DNA of 20,020 nucleotides from a virus, in the IMG/VR virus record IMGVR_UViG_3300010883_007844, positions 1 to 20,020 of that record; one strand, given 5' to 3'. Shown here in pieces: positions 1 to 6,677 of this stretch. Position numbers and translations under genes: made by a program. The notes below the pieces were generated by a model that did not search any database, had not been told where the DNA came from, and saw only the letters and a program-made list of their open reading frames with translations. How positions within the stretch are numbered: the first letter of the stretch is position 1; the number at the start of each line of letters is the position of its first letter.

Positions 1-49
1 CCTTCCGTTCACTCATGACTACTTTGGGTGTTCGGTGGGGCTTCAGCCC

Positions 50-117
50 TTTTTTTGGCTGTTTTGGGGTGTTTTTTGGCTGTTTTGGCCTGTTTTGGCC
101 TGTTTTTGGCCTGTTTT
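50..117. repeat. Phased T-tract repeat, probable intrinsic bend
   Basis: The short unit GGCCTGTTTT and close variants are iterated. Runs of four to seven T begin at 50, 62, 72, 83, 93, 103 and 114. From 62 on the spacing is 10, 11, 10, 10 and 11 bases, close to one B-DNA turn. A/T-tracts in helical phase are a known cause of intrinsic DNA curvature. A second short series begins at 171, 181 and 192. The 15-mer TTTTTGGCCTGTTTT at 103-117 recurs at 344-358. Confidence 0.7.
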
Positions 118-130
118 GGGGTCAAAATGG

Positions 131-144
131 TAAATTTATATTTT
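131..144. other. A/T-only run, candidate unwinding element
   Basis: Fourteen consecutive A/T bases (TAAATTTATATTTT) sit between the phased T-tracts and the DnaA-box-like sites, in DNA otherwise rich in G. In bacterial origins an A/T-rich duplex-unwinding element usually lies beside the DnaA boxes. The role here is inferred from position only. Confidence 0.35.
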
Positions 145-212
145 GGCTTTTCTACGGAGAGTGGTCGGTATTTTTCGGTGTTTTTTGGCTGTTTTGAGGA
201 ATAGTTGAAAAC

Positions 213-326
213 CTGTGGATAACTCCCTTTGGAACTTGGATCGCAGGAAGTTATTCACAGGTTTATGCAAGTTGGGGCAACCACCGAAAGTGGTAATTAG
301 CTTGGCTCGCAGGAAGTTATCCACAG
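213..326. promoter_or_regulatory. Cluster of three DnaA-box-like sites
   Basis: The nonamer TTATCCACA occurs at 317-325 on the + strand and at 214-222 on the - strand; the variant TTATTCACA occurs at 251-259. All fit the DnaA-box consensus TTATNCACA. Each is part of a 12-bp motif AGTTATYCACAG (213-224 inverted, 249-260, 315-326). Three such sites within 114 bases is far beyond chance. They could recruit host DnaA for phage replication, regulate transcription, or titrate DnaA. Confidence 0.65.
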
Positions 327-336
327 TTGGGGCAAC
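235..336 (+). repeat. Direct repeats carrying DnaA boxes (iteron-like)
   Basis: A 26-bp element at 235-260 recurs at 301-326 with two mismatches (240/306 and 255/321), offset by exactly 66 bases. Each copy is followed by GTTGGGGCAAC (271-281 and 326-336), itself a small inverted repeat (GTTG-GGG-CAAC). The first copy has ten extra bases (261-270) between the two parts. Another small inverted repeat, ACCAC/GTGGT, lies at 280-294. The arrangement resembles iterons of replication origins. Confidence 0.65.
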
Positions 337-554
337 TTTGCGGTTTTTGGCCTGTTTTCGGGATTTGGGCTGGCGCCCCACTTTGGCGGGTTTCTGGTTT
401 TGGGTGGTGGTGTGCTGGTGGGGTCTGGTCTAGGGTGTGGTTGGTGGTTGGAAGGCGGTCGGGCCCGTGCCAGAGTCTGGTGCGGGCTTTGCCGCGTGTG
501 GGGCGTCTTTTGGTGTAGGGTGGCGGGGAGCTATTGGGTAAGGTGCGTTTCTTT

Positions 555-908
555 ATGGCTGGACGACCACCGACGGCAGGGTCGGCGATTCACTTGCGAG
601 TTGTCGATCGTGTGCGGATGCTGCGCCGTTTGTGGAATCTAAGCCAGGACGTTATCGCCGCCGAGATGCGTGCTCGTGGGCATCTCTTTAGTCGGCAGTC
701 CGTTGCGCTAATCGAGGGTGTAGGTCGAACCGTGACTCTCGACGAGCTGAATGATCTGACGCTTGTGCTGCGGAAGTTAGCCCCGGAGTCGCTACGGCCG
801 GAGGAGTTGACACCGATGCTGCTGGTGTCGGACCCGGACGAGTGGCTCAAATGGCTGAATACGCCGACCATTTCGGCCGAGTGGCTAGCGTCGCTGGGAG
901 TGTTGTGA
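555..908 (+). CDS. Helix-turn-helix DNA-binding protein (XRE-like)
   Basis: This 117-residue protein probably binds DNA as a regulator. From about residue 18 it reads like a Cro/C1-type HTH: an opening helix (VRMLRRLWNLSQ), a stretch with the helix-turn-helix pattern ending in SRQSVALIEGVGR, then an ELNDLTLVLRK helix. The C-terminal third is not recognised. ATG 555 is chosen because AGGTG at 541-545 gives acceptable spacing; TTG 534 behind GGGGAG (525-530) and GTG 543 are alternatives. The gene overlaps the small terminase gene by four bases (GTGA, 905-908), so the two are likely co-translated. It could regulate the packaging/head operon or act at the DnaA-box region just upstream. The fold is fairly clear; the target is unknown. 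Confidence 0.7.
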   Translation: MAGRPPTAGSAIHLRVVDRVRMLRRLWNLSQDVIAAEMRARGHLFSRQSVALIEGVGRTVTLDELNDLTLVLRKLAPESLRPEELTPMLLVSDPDEWLKWLNTPTISAEWLASLGVL

Positions 909-1363
909 ACACGAAACAGCGCATGTTCGTCGCTGAGTATCAGGTGGACCGTAACGCTAAGGAAGCGGCGACTAGGGCCGGGTACGCGCCGGGGACGGCT
1001 CGCCATACCGGGTGGCGTTTACTACAGCACCCTGAGGTCATCAAGGCGTTAGCGCTGGCTGATGGCCGCCGGCAGGACCGTCTCGGGATAGACGCCGATG
1101 ATCTGGTGCAGCGTTTGATCGACATCGGCGACAAGGCTTTTCATGGGGCCCCGAAGGTGACGCGGGAGGGTAAGCCGGTCACGGTCGACGGCGTGACGAT
1201 TATGGACTGGCAGCCGGTGGCGGCGTTGCGGTCGGTTGAGGACCTGATGAAACACCTTGGGATCGCCGGGGCGGAGCAGCACGAGGTGGGGTTGGCGGGT
1301 GACGTGGTTTATACGTTGACGTTGGACCGGGAGCTGCCCGAAGAGGTCGAGGGCGTGGAGTGA
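905..1363 (+). CDS. Terminase small subunit
   Basis: This protein of about 152 residues should recognise phage DNA at the packaging site and hand it to the large terminase. The N-terminal part shows the typical small-terminase HTH pattern: KQRMFVAEYQVDRNAKEAA, then RAGYAPGTARHTGWRLLQHP and a following valine-rich helix, as in the Terminase_2 (XtmA-like) family. The C-terminal part is more variable, as is usual. GTG 905 is preferred over ATG 842: GGGAG at 896-900 is well placed, the GTGA overlap with the upstream gene is conventional, and conserved residues begin right after it. It overlaps the large subunit gene by GTGA at 1360-1363. Length and neighbour fit the family well. Confidence 0.88.
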   Translation: MNTKQRMFVAEYQVDRNAKEAATRAGYAPGTARHTGWRLLQHPEVIKALALADGRRQDRLGIDADDLVQRLIDIGDKAFHGAPKVTREGKPVTVDGVTIMDWQPVAALRSVEDLMKHLGIAGAEQHEVGLAGDVVYTLTLDRELPEEVEGVE

Positions 1364-2613
1364 CGCAGACCTTCGAGCAGACGCCGGTCGCCTATGTGCG
1401 GCCGCGGCTGTATCCGAAACAGTTGGCGGCGATTTTCTCGCCGTCCCGGTACGCCATCATCGAAGCCTCGACGAAGTCCGGCAAGACGGTGGGCTGCATC
1501 GTGTGGCTGCATGAGCAGGCTGCGCTCAACGGGGGCCCGAACCGCCACTTTTGGTGGATTGCCCCCATTAAGCGGGTGGCCCGTATCGCGTTCCGGCGGC
1601 TCAAGGCGTATCTGCCGCCGGACACGTTCAAGTCAAACGAGACGGAGATGACGATCACGTTACGCAACGGCGCCGTGATCGTGTTCTTGGGTGCTGAGGA
1701 CCCGGACACCCTGTACGGGGAGGACGTGTTCGCGGCGGTGATTGATGAGGCTACGCGGATTAAGCCGGGGGCGTGGCACGCGGTGCGTTCGACGTTGACC
1801 GCGACGCAGGGCCCGATCCGGATCATCGGCAACGTGAAGGGCTCGCGGAACTGGGCTTACAAGCTGGCGCGCAAAGCTGAGACGGGACTTCGCGAGGCAT
1901 ACCATTACGCGAAGTTGACGGTCAATGACGCGGTCGCTGCCGGGATCTTCCCCCGTGAGGAGCAGGAGGACGCTAAGGACGTGCTACCCGATGCCGTGTA
2001 CCGCGAGCTTTACATGGCGGAGGCCGCGGATGCCGGCGATCAGTACATCCAGGTTGACAAGATCGGGATCGTGCAGGGCTGGCCGGACACGGCCAAGACG
2101 GCGCGGGTGTGGGACTTCGCGATTACAGATGAGAACGCCGACGTCGACTTCGACCCTGATTACACGGCGGGCGTCAAGTTGGCGTTTGATGGACGCCGTA
2201 CGTTTGTCCTCGACGTTGTGCGGGAACGGAAAACGCCGGACGTGATCACTGAGCTGGTGAAGGCGACCGCGGCCCGCGACGGCCGGGCATGTACGCAGTT
2301 GATCGAAGAGGAGAAGGGCGCCGCGGGCGCGATGATGGTCGCGCTGTTCAAGCGGATGTTGCGAAGCGTCCAGGGTGCTGGGCGGGTGCAGGCGGCGAAG
2401 GTGACGGGGAACAAGGTGGTGCGTGCGTTTCACTTCGCTGCTGACTGCAACGACGGGAACGTTCTGCTCGTCGAGGGCCCCTGGAACGATAAATTTCTCG
2501 AGGAGTGCGAAGATTTCCCTGGTGGGCCCCACGACGACCAGATCGACGCGGCGGCGCATGGCTACAACTTCCTTCGCCCGAACATCGGACGCCGGGAGCC
2601 GCGGTGGCTGTGA
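1360..2613 (+). CDS. Terminase large subunit (packaging ATPase/nuclease)
   Basis: This 417-residue motor protein pumps DNA into the prohead and cuts concatemers. The N-terminal ATPase has a Walker A-like motif ASTKSGKT (36-43), a Walker B with catalytic Glu (AVIDEA, about 126-131) and a coupling-type motif around GNVKGSRNW (157-165). The C-terminal RNase H-like nuclease shows WDFA with D252, an acidic IEEEKGA segment (315-321) and HDDQIDAAAHGY (391-402), supplying the expected metal-binding acids. Both domains look complete. The GTG start overlaps the small subunit stop and is preceded by CGAGGG at 1348-1353. No intein or frameshift is seen. Which packaging mode (cos or pac) it uses cannot be judged from the sequence. 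Confidence 0.95.
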   Translation: MTQTFEQTPVAYVRPRLYPKQLAAIFSPSRYAIIEASTKSGKTVGCIVWLHEQAALNGGPNRHFWWIAPIKRVARIAFRRLKAYLPPDTFKSNETEMTITLRNGAVIVFLGAEDPDTLYGEDVFAAVIDEATRIKPGAWHAVRSTLTATQGPIRIIGNVKGSRNWAYKLARKAETGLREAYHYAKLTVNDAVAAGIFPREEQEDAKDVLPDAVYRELYMAEAADAGDQYIQVDKIGIVQGWPDTAKTARVWDFAITDENADVDFDPDYTAGVKLAFDGRRTFVLDVVRERKTPDVITELVKATAARDGRACTQLIEEEKGAAGAMMVALFKRMLRSVQGAGRVQAAKVTGNKVVRAFHFAADCNDGNVLLVEGPWNDKFLEECEDFPGGPHDDQIDAAAHGYNFLRPNIGRREPRWL

Positions 2614-2771
2614 CACGGGCCTTGCGGTATCTCAAGGCACGGGCCCCGGTGATTCTGGACGTCGCCGGGTTCGTTTGCATCGTGGTCGGTGCGGCGATCC
2701 TTTTCGGGGCGTGGTCGTTGCTGGTGGCTGGCGGGCTACTAATCACCGCTGGGCTACGCGCCAGCGACTAA
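2604..2771 (+). CDS. Small two-helix membrane protein, unknown role
   Basis: This is a small protein of about 55 residues between terminase and portal. After a basic N-terminus (TRALRYLKAR) it has two adjacent hydrophobic stretches, roughly DVAGFVCIVVGAAILFGAW and LLVAGGLLITAGL, suggesting a membrane hairpin. GTG 2604 is chosen because GGGAG at 2594-2598 lies five bases upstream; GTG 2610 would give the GTGA overlap used elsewhere in this genome but with poor spacing. The portal gene begins 11 bases after its stop. Function is not known. A role at the membrane during packaging, superinfection control or lysis is possible, but nothing in the sequence decides it. Confidence 0.65.
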   Translation: MAVTRALRYLKARAPVILDVAGFVCIVVGAAILFGAWSLLVAGGLLITAGLRASD

Positions 2772-2782
2772 CATCCGATGTG

Positions 2783-4060
2783 ATGCGTTCGATCATCGGT
2801 TCCCTACTTAACCGGGCCCCCGTCAATTACGCCCGCGACGCGATCTTCTCGCCTGTGTTCTCTCCCTCCCGTAACCAGCGGACTAAAGAACTCTCGACGA
2901 TGGAAGTGCAGTCGACTGTCTTCGCGATCGTTGACCGGATCTCGTCGACGGTCGCTGCGAATGAGTGGAACCTGTACCGCGGCGGTGAGGTAGCGGCGAC
3001 ACCGTCGCAGGAAGACCCGGCGGCGATCGTCTCCGCTCACCCGGCGTTGTCGGTGTTGAACAACCCGAACCCGCACTACTCGCGGTCTCGGCTGTTCGAG
3101 TCGATTCAGCAGCATTACGAGCTTACGGGCGAAGCTCGGCTGATCGCTGTTCGCCCGAAGGGTCTAGATAGCGCGCCACCGATCGAACTGTGGCCGATCC
3201 GCCCTGACCGTCTCCGGCCTATCCCACACCCGACCGAGTTTATCTCCGGCTGGCTGTATAAGGCCGGGATGCACGAAGTCCGTTTGAGTGACGACGAGGT
3301 TATGCCGATGTCACGCCCGGACCCGCTCGACCCGTATTCGGGTATAGGGCCATTGGGTGCGCTCCAGCTCGATATTGAGGGGGAGCATTCAGCGGCTGAA
3401 TGGAACGCCGCGTTTTTCCGTAATGGTGCGGAGCCGGGTGGCGTGATCGAACTCGACGAGGAATCCCCGCTCGACGACCCCGAGTTTGACAAGTTGCAGG
3501 AGCATTGGAACCTACAGCACAAAGGCGCCAACAACGCGCACCGTGTGGCGATTGTCGAAATGGGCCAGTGGAAAGAACGCAAGATGTCTTTCCGTGATAT
3601 GCAGTTCGAGCAGTTGCGTCGGTTCACTAAGGCGCAGATCATGGCGGCGTGGACGTTCCCGAAGCCGCTGATCGGTGACGTCGAGGATGTGAACCGTGCC
3701 AACGCTGACGCCGGTATAGCCATCTTTGCTGAGGGGCTGCTAGTGCCACGGCTTAACCGTTGGCGAGAACTGCTGAACCGCGAGTTCCTGCCCTTCTACC
3801 GCAAAGGCGGCCGGCCGCAATACCATTTCAACTATGCCGACCCGGTGCCGCTCAACAAACAGCAAGAGGGCCAGAATCAGCGGCTAGCGGCGCTCAACGT
3901 GGCTTCGTTTGTCGATAAGGGGTTCGACCCTGCCGGCGTGCTCGAGGCGTTCGGGTTCCCGGCGATCGAGTGGCTGGGGCCCCCGAAGGACCGTTTCGCG
4001 TTGGCGCATCCGCCGGAGCCGGTAGCTGAAACACCCGACTTCGGCGAACAAGAGGGCTAG
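2783..4060 (+). CDS. Portal protein (HK97-like)
   Basis: This 425-residue protein should form the dodecameric ring at the capsid vertex through which DNA enters and leaves, and to which the neck attaches. Family-typical sections include the early VFAIVDRISSTVAANEW helix, the LWPIRPDRLRP strand region, the DPLDPYSGIGPLGAL segment and FEQLRRFTKAQIMAAWTFP followed by LIGD, all in HK97-portal order. The frame stays open upstream into the terminase gene, but that extension is out-of-frame terminase sequence. ATG 2783 (or GTG 2780) fits the family start. No clear ribosome-binding site precedes it, so coupling to the upstream small gene is likely. The tail end after about residue 400 is Pro- and Glu-rich. 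Confidence 0.92.
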   Translation: MRSIIGSLLNRAPVNYARDAIFSPVFSPSRNQRTKELSTMEVQSTVFAIVDRISSTVAANEWNLYRGGEVAATPSQEDPAAIVSAHPALSVLNNPNPHYSRSRLFESIQQHYELTGEARLIAVRPKGLDSAPPIELWPIRPDRLRPIPHPTEFISGWLYKAGMHEVRLSDDEVMPMSRPDPLDPYSGIGPLGALQLDIEGEHSAAEWNAAFFRNGAEPGGVIELDEESPLDDPEFDKLQEHWNLQHKGANNAHRVAIVEMGQWKERKMSFRDMQFEQLRRFTKAQIMAAWTFPKPLIGDVEDVNRANADAGIAIFAEGLLVPRLNRWRELLNREFLPFYRKGGRPQYHFNYADPVPLNKQQEGQNQRLAALNVASFVDKGFDPAGVLEAFGFPAIEWLGPPKDRFALAHPPEPVAETPDFGEQEG

Positions 4061-4071
4061 TATCACGTCTG

Positions 4072-4788
4072 ATGCACGGCTTTCGTTTCATTTCTGATGA
4101 CCTTGACGCTCGCGATGTGCTATCGCAACGGATCACTAACGCCGGGCCCCGTGGCGATAACTGGTTCCGTATCGAGAACAAGGCCGGGGCCACAACCGCG
4201 GACCTGTTCATATATGACGAGATCGGTTACTTCGGTACGACCGCCGCCGAGTTCGGCAAGACACTGCAAGCGCTCGACGTCGACAGCATCGATGTTCATA
4301 TCAATTCGGTGGGTGGCTCAGTGTTCGACGGAATCGCCATCTACAACGCCCTGCGGACACACGCCGCCAAGGTCACGACGCAAGTCGACTCGGCTGCGCT
4401 GTCTATCGCTTCGGTGATTGCTCAGGCCGGCGAGTCGCGAACGATGGTGTCGGGCTCCCAAATGATGATCCACGAGGCGCACGGCGTTCAGATGGGTTTC
4501 GCTGGCGATATGCGTGAGATGGCGGACCTCCTCGACAAGCAGACCGGCATCATCGCCGGCATATACGCTGAGCGTTCCGGTAAAGACGCCGCCGGGTTCG
4601 AGACGATGATGCGCGAGGCGACCTGGCTAGACGCCGACGAGACGGTGGCTGCCGGCCTCGCCGACGATGTCCTCATACCTTCCAAGACCGACGACAACGA
4701 GAATCGATCCGATCCTGGGTTAGAGCAGAAAGAAGCGGAGCGGCGACGGCAGCAAGCCTTTGTCGACTCCGCACAGGTACAGCTCTAA
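4072..4788 (+). CDS. ClpP-like prohead protease
   Basis: This 238-residue serine protease should cleave scaffold or capsid delta domains during head maturation. It has the phage ClpP-like pattern: IYDEIGYFGTTAAEF (47-61), the oxyanion segment HINSVGGSVFDG (76-87), the nucleophile region AALSIASVIAQAG with Ser111, MMIHEAHG with His134 and the LLDKQTGIIAGIYAERSG helix with Asp155 as probable third triad member. The last 30 residues are charged and Gln/Arg-rich and may be a scaffold-like tail. It lies between portal and major capsid genes, the usual place. No separate scaffold gene is visible, so the N-terminal delta-like region of the capsid protein probably serves that role. Confidence 0.92.
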   Translation: MHGFRFISDDLDARDVLSQRITNAGPRGDNWFRIENKAGATTADLFIYDEIGYFGTTAAEFGKTLQALDVDSIDVHINSVGGSVFDGIAIYNALRTHAAKVTTQVDSAALSIASVIAQAGESRTMVSGSQMMIHEAHGVQMGFAGDMREMADLLDKQTGIIAGIYAERSGKDAAGFETMMREATWLDADETVAAGLADDVLIPSKTDDNENRSDPGLEQKEAERRRQQAFVDSAQVQL

Positions 4789-4803
4789 ACCTAGGAGACA
4801 AAT

Positions 4804-6168
4804 ATGTCAGATGGCCGTATTGTGAACGGTGTGCCGGTGCCGACCAGCCCCGAGGAGATGGCGGAACTCGCCGCCGATAACGACCTGTGGGCGAAGGTCA
4901 CTGAGACCCCGGAGATCCGCGCCGAGTTCCTGACCGCTTACAACGCGGCGATGAACAAGGCCGGCAAACTCGCCGACCAGCTCGAGGAGTCCATTTCGGC
5001 GGGCATCATCGACCAGCTCAAGGAGTGGGGAGTCGCCGAGAACAAGGTCGACTTTTCGGAACTGACGAAAGAGATCCGCAGCCTCAAGCCCGGAGCACGG
5101 GATAAGGGTTACAACCCGAGGGCGCTCGGCGCTCAGCTCGATGATATGTACGACAACCCGGCGGACTTCTTCAAGGACATTTGGCACCTGACCAACGAGT
5201 CGGACGACCTCCGGGCCCGCCACACTCGGCTAAAGAACGCTTTCAGTGAGAAGGTGCCCAGCGAGGGCGGGTTCCTTGTGCCGGAACAACTCCGGTCTGA
5301 TCTGCTGCGAGTAGCGATCGATCGTTCCATCGTTCGACCCAGGGCCCGTGTCGTGCCGATGGATTCGTTGCGTGTTCCTTTTCCGATGATCGACTCGACG
5401 TCTAACGCCACGTCCGTCTACGGCGGCATCGTCGCTTACTGGACCGAAGAGGGCGGCACCATGACCGACGTGTCGCCGAAGTTCGGCCGGTTGGTGCTCG
5501 AAGCTAAGAAGCTCACCGCCTATACGGAAGTACCGAACGAACTGGTGTCCGACTCGATCTCATCGTTCGCGGTGTTCATCGAGGAACTGTTCCCTGAGGC
5601 GCTAGCTCACTTTGAAGACGTCGCATTCTTCGGTGGCTCCGGTGCCGGCGAACCCCAGGGCTTCCAGAACGCTGCGTGCTCGGTCGACGTGGCGAAACGT
5701 ACCGGCCAGGCAGCGACAACGATCGTGTGGGAGAACCTTGTCGATATGTATTCCCGGATGTTGCCGGGGTCGCTCGACCGTGCCGTGTGGGTAGCGCACA
5801 TTGACACGTTCCCGGAGCTAGCCACCATGGCCCTGTCTGTGGGTACAGGAGGCTCAGCCATCTGGCTAAACAACGGAGTCGAGGGGCCCCCGATGACGAT
5901 CCTCGGCCGGCCGGTGATCTTCACGGAGAAGATGGAGACGGTCGGGACGCTCGGCGATATCGCGTTCGTCGACTTCGGTTACTACCTGATCGGCGACCGG
6001 CAGGTCATGACCGCCTCCAGCTCGCCGCATTTCAAGTTCCAGACGGATCTGACGGCGTACAAGATTATCCAGCGGGTGGACGGCAAAATGTGGCTCCAGT
6101 CGGCGATCACGCCGGAGACAGGTTCTACCACGATGTCGCCGCTGGTACGACTCGCGACAAGGGCTTAG
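4804..6168 (+). CDS. Major capsid protein (HK97 fold)
   Basis: This 454-residue protein should form the icosahedral shell. The first ~150 residues are charged and helical, like a delta/scaffold domain that the upstream protease would remove. The mature HK97-type part starts near SEGGFLVPEQLRSDLL (153-168), with VPFPMIDS, the EAKKLTAYTEVPNEL strand, the FFGGSGAGEPQGF loop and a C-terminal VDGKMWLQSAITP stretch. Such SEGG-LVP and GxGxxEPQG motifs are hallmarks of the family. AGGAG at 4793-4797 sits six bases before ATG, one of the best ribosome-binding sites in the window, as expected for the most abundant product. A hairpin follows the gene at 6177-6221. Confidence 0.95.
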   Translation: MSDGRIVNGVPVPTSPEEMAELAADNDLWAKVTETPEIRAEFLTAYNAAMNKAGKLADQLEESISAGIIDQLKEWGVAENKVDFSELTKEIRSLKPGARDKGYNPRALGAQLDDMYDNPADFFKDIWHLTNESDDLRARHTRLKNAFSEKVPSEGGFLVPEQLRSDLLRVAIDRSIVRPRARVVPMDSLRVPFPMIDSTSNATSVYGGIVAYWTEEGGTMTDVSPKFGRLVLEAKKLTAYTEVPNELVSDSISSFAVFIEELFPEALAHFEDVAFFGGSGAGEPQGFQNAACSVDVAKRTGQAATTIVWENLVDMYSRMLPGSLDRAVWVAHIDTFPELATMALSVGTGGSAIWLNNGVEGPPMTILGRPVIFTEKMETVGTLGDIAFVDFGYYLIGDRQVMTASSSPHFKFQTDLTAYKIIQRVDGKMWLQSAITPETGSTTMSPLVRLATRA

Positions 6169-6176
6169 ACAAGTAA

Positions 6177-6221
6177 GTGCAGCAGGACCGGGGCCGCCTA
6201 CGGGCCCCGGAAGCCCTGCAC
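6177..6221 (+). terminator. GC-rich hairpin after the capsid gene
   Basis: An imperfect inverted repeat follows the capsid stop: GTGCAG (6177-6182) pairs with CTGCAC (6216-6221), and CCGGGGCC (6188-6195) with GGCCCCGG (6203-6210), around a seven-base loop. Five bases on each side between the two stems are mostly unpaired. No T-tract follows, so full Rho-independent termination is unlikely. It may partly attenuate downstream transcription or protect the 3' end of capsid mRNA. Confidence 0.45.
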
Positions 6222-6245
6222 CCAACATAAAGAAAGAGAGAAACC

Positions 6246-6668
6246 ATGAACGCAATCGGACGCCTTTTTAACGTGGTGCAGAACGCTTCAGGGGTGGCTA
6301 TTCCGCTCACTCGGTCCGGGGGTGTCACCTTCGTGACTTTTGAGGAAGACGGCAGCACTATCGCCACTTTTACTGAACTGGACTCGAGAGGGGTTGAGAC
6401 TGAGCAGGCGCTAGACGTCAACTTCGAGCCTCACAAGGGGCCCGGTATTGGTGGCACCTGGACCGCTATGGCCGAGCAGGACTCCACGGTCGACCTCGGC
6501 GACGACGCGACGAACGATTCAATGGTGCTATCGGTCAACGCGGAACAGTTGAGCACCGGTTACGACCAAGTGGAGTGCACGGTCGACGGCGGTGTCGTGA
6601 CGGCGATCATCCACGACCTGACCGTGCAGCGGGACCCAGCAAACCTCGCCTCGTCCATAGTGGCGTAG
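6246..6668 (+). CDS. Probable virion protein downstream of capsid
   Basis: This 140-residue protein is rich in beta-type sequence and lacks any membrane segment. It begins with a short helix (AIGRLFNVVQNASG) and then alternates Thr/Val/Gly-rich strands. The C-terminal half (GYDQVECTVDGG, then AIIHDLTVQRDPANL) reminds me of proteins found after the capsid gene in other actinobacterial siphoviruses, but I cannot name a function. Position between the capsid and neck genes suggests a head decoration or accessory protein. The start ATG follows a purine-rich AGAAAGAGAG tract. A hairpin upstream (6177-6221) may set its expression relative to the capsid protein. Confidence 0.7.
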   Translation: MNAIGRLFNVVQNASGVAIPLTRSGGVTFVTFEEDGSTIATFTELDSRGVETEQALDVNFEPHKGPGIGGTWTAMAEQDSTVDLGDDATNDSMVLSVNAEQLSTGYDQVECTVDGGVVTAIIHDLTVQRDPANLASSIVA

Positions 6669-6677
6669 GGGGTTGCC

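Larger units (their letters stand above)
1..554. promoter_or_regulatory. Non-coding, origin-like control region
   Basis: No convincing gene lies here. The open frames are G/T-rich low-complexity translations (Phe, Gly, Trp, Val) without family resemblance. The stretch contains phased T-tracts (50-117 and 171-195), an A/T-only run (131-144), three DnaA-box-like sites (214-222 minus, 251-259 plus, 317-325 plus) and direct repeats. The + strand is strikingly rich in G and T across most of the region. Such a combination of bent DNA, A/T-rich element and DnaA sites is typical of bacterial and plasmid replication origins; that this one works as an origin is inferred. A promoter for the packaging operon could also lie here, but I cannot pick out a convincing -35/-10 pair. 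Confidence 0.55.

Noticed and set aside
15-433. Open frames in the first 430 bases
   Set aside because: They translate to Phe/Gly/Trp/Val-rich low-complexity sequence from G/T-rich repeats, overlap the DnaA sites and have no family pattern.
402-466. Possible G-quadruplex in G-rich non-coding DNA
   Set aside because: Runs of three or more G are too far apart for a canonical quadruplex; only weak two-tier forms are possible.
1984-2616. 210-residue frame on the minus strand
   Set aside because: It is antisense to the large terminase, is His/Arg-rich shadow sequence and has no recognisable motif.
2423-2782. Long N-terminal extension of the portal frame
   Set aside because: It runs through the terminase and small membrane genes in another frame, has Arg/Thr-rich shadow composition, and the portal family start lies at 2783.
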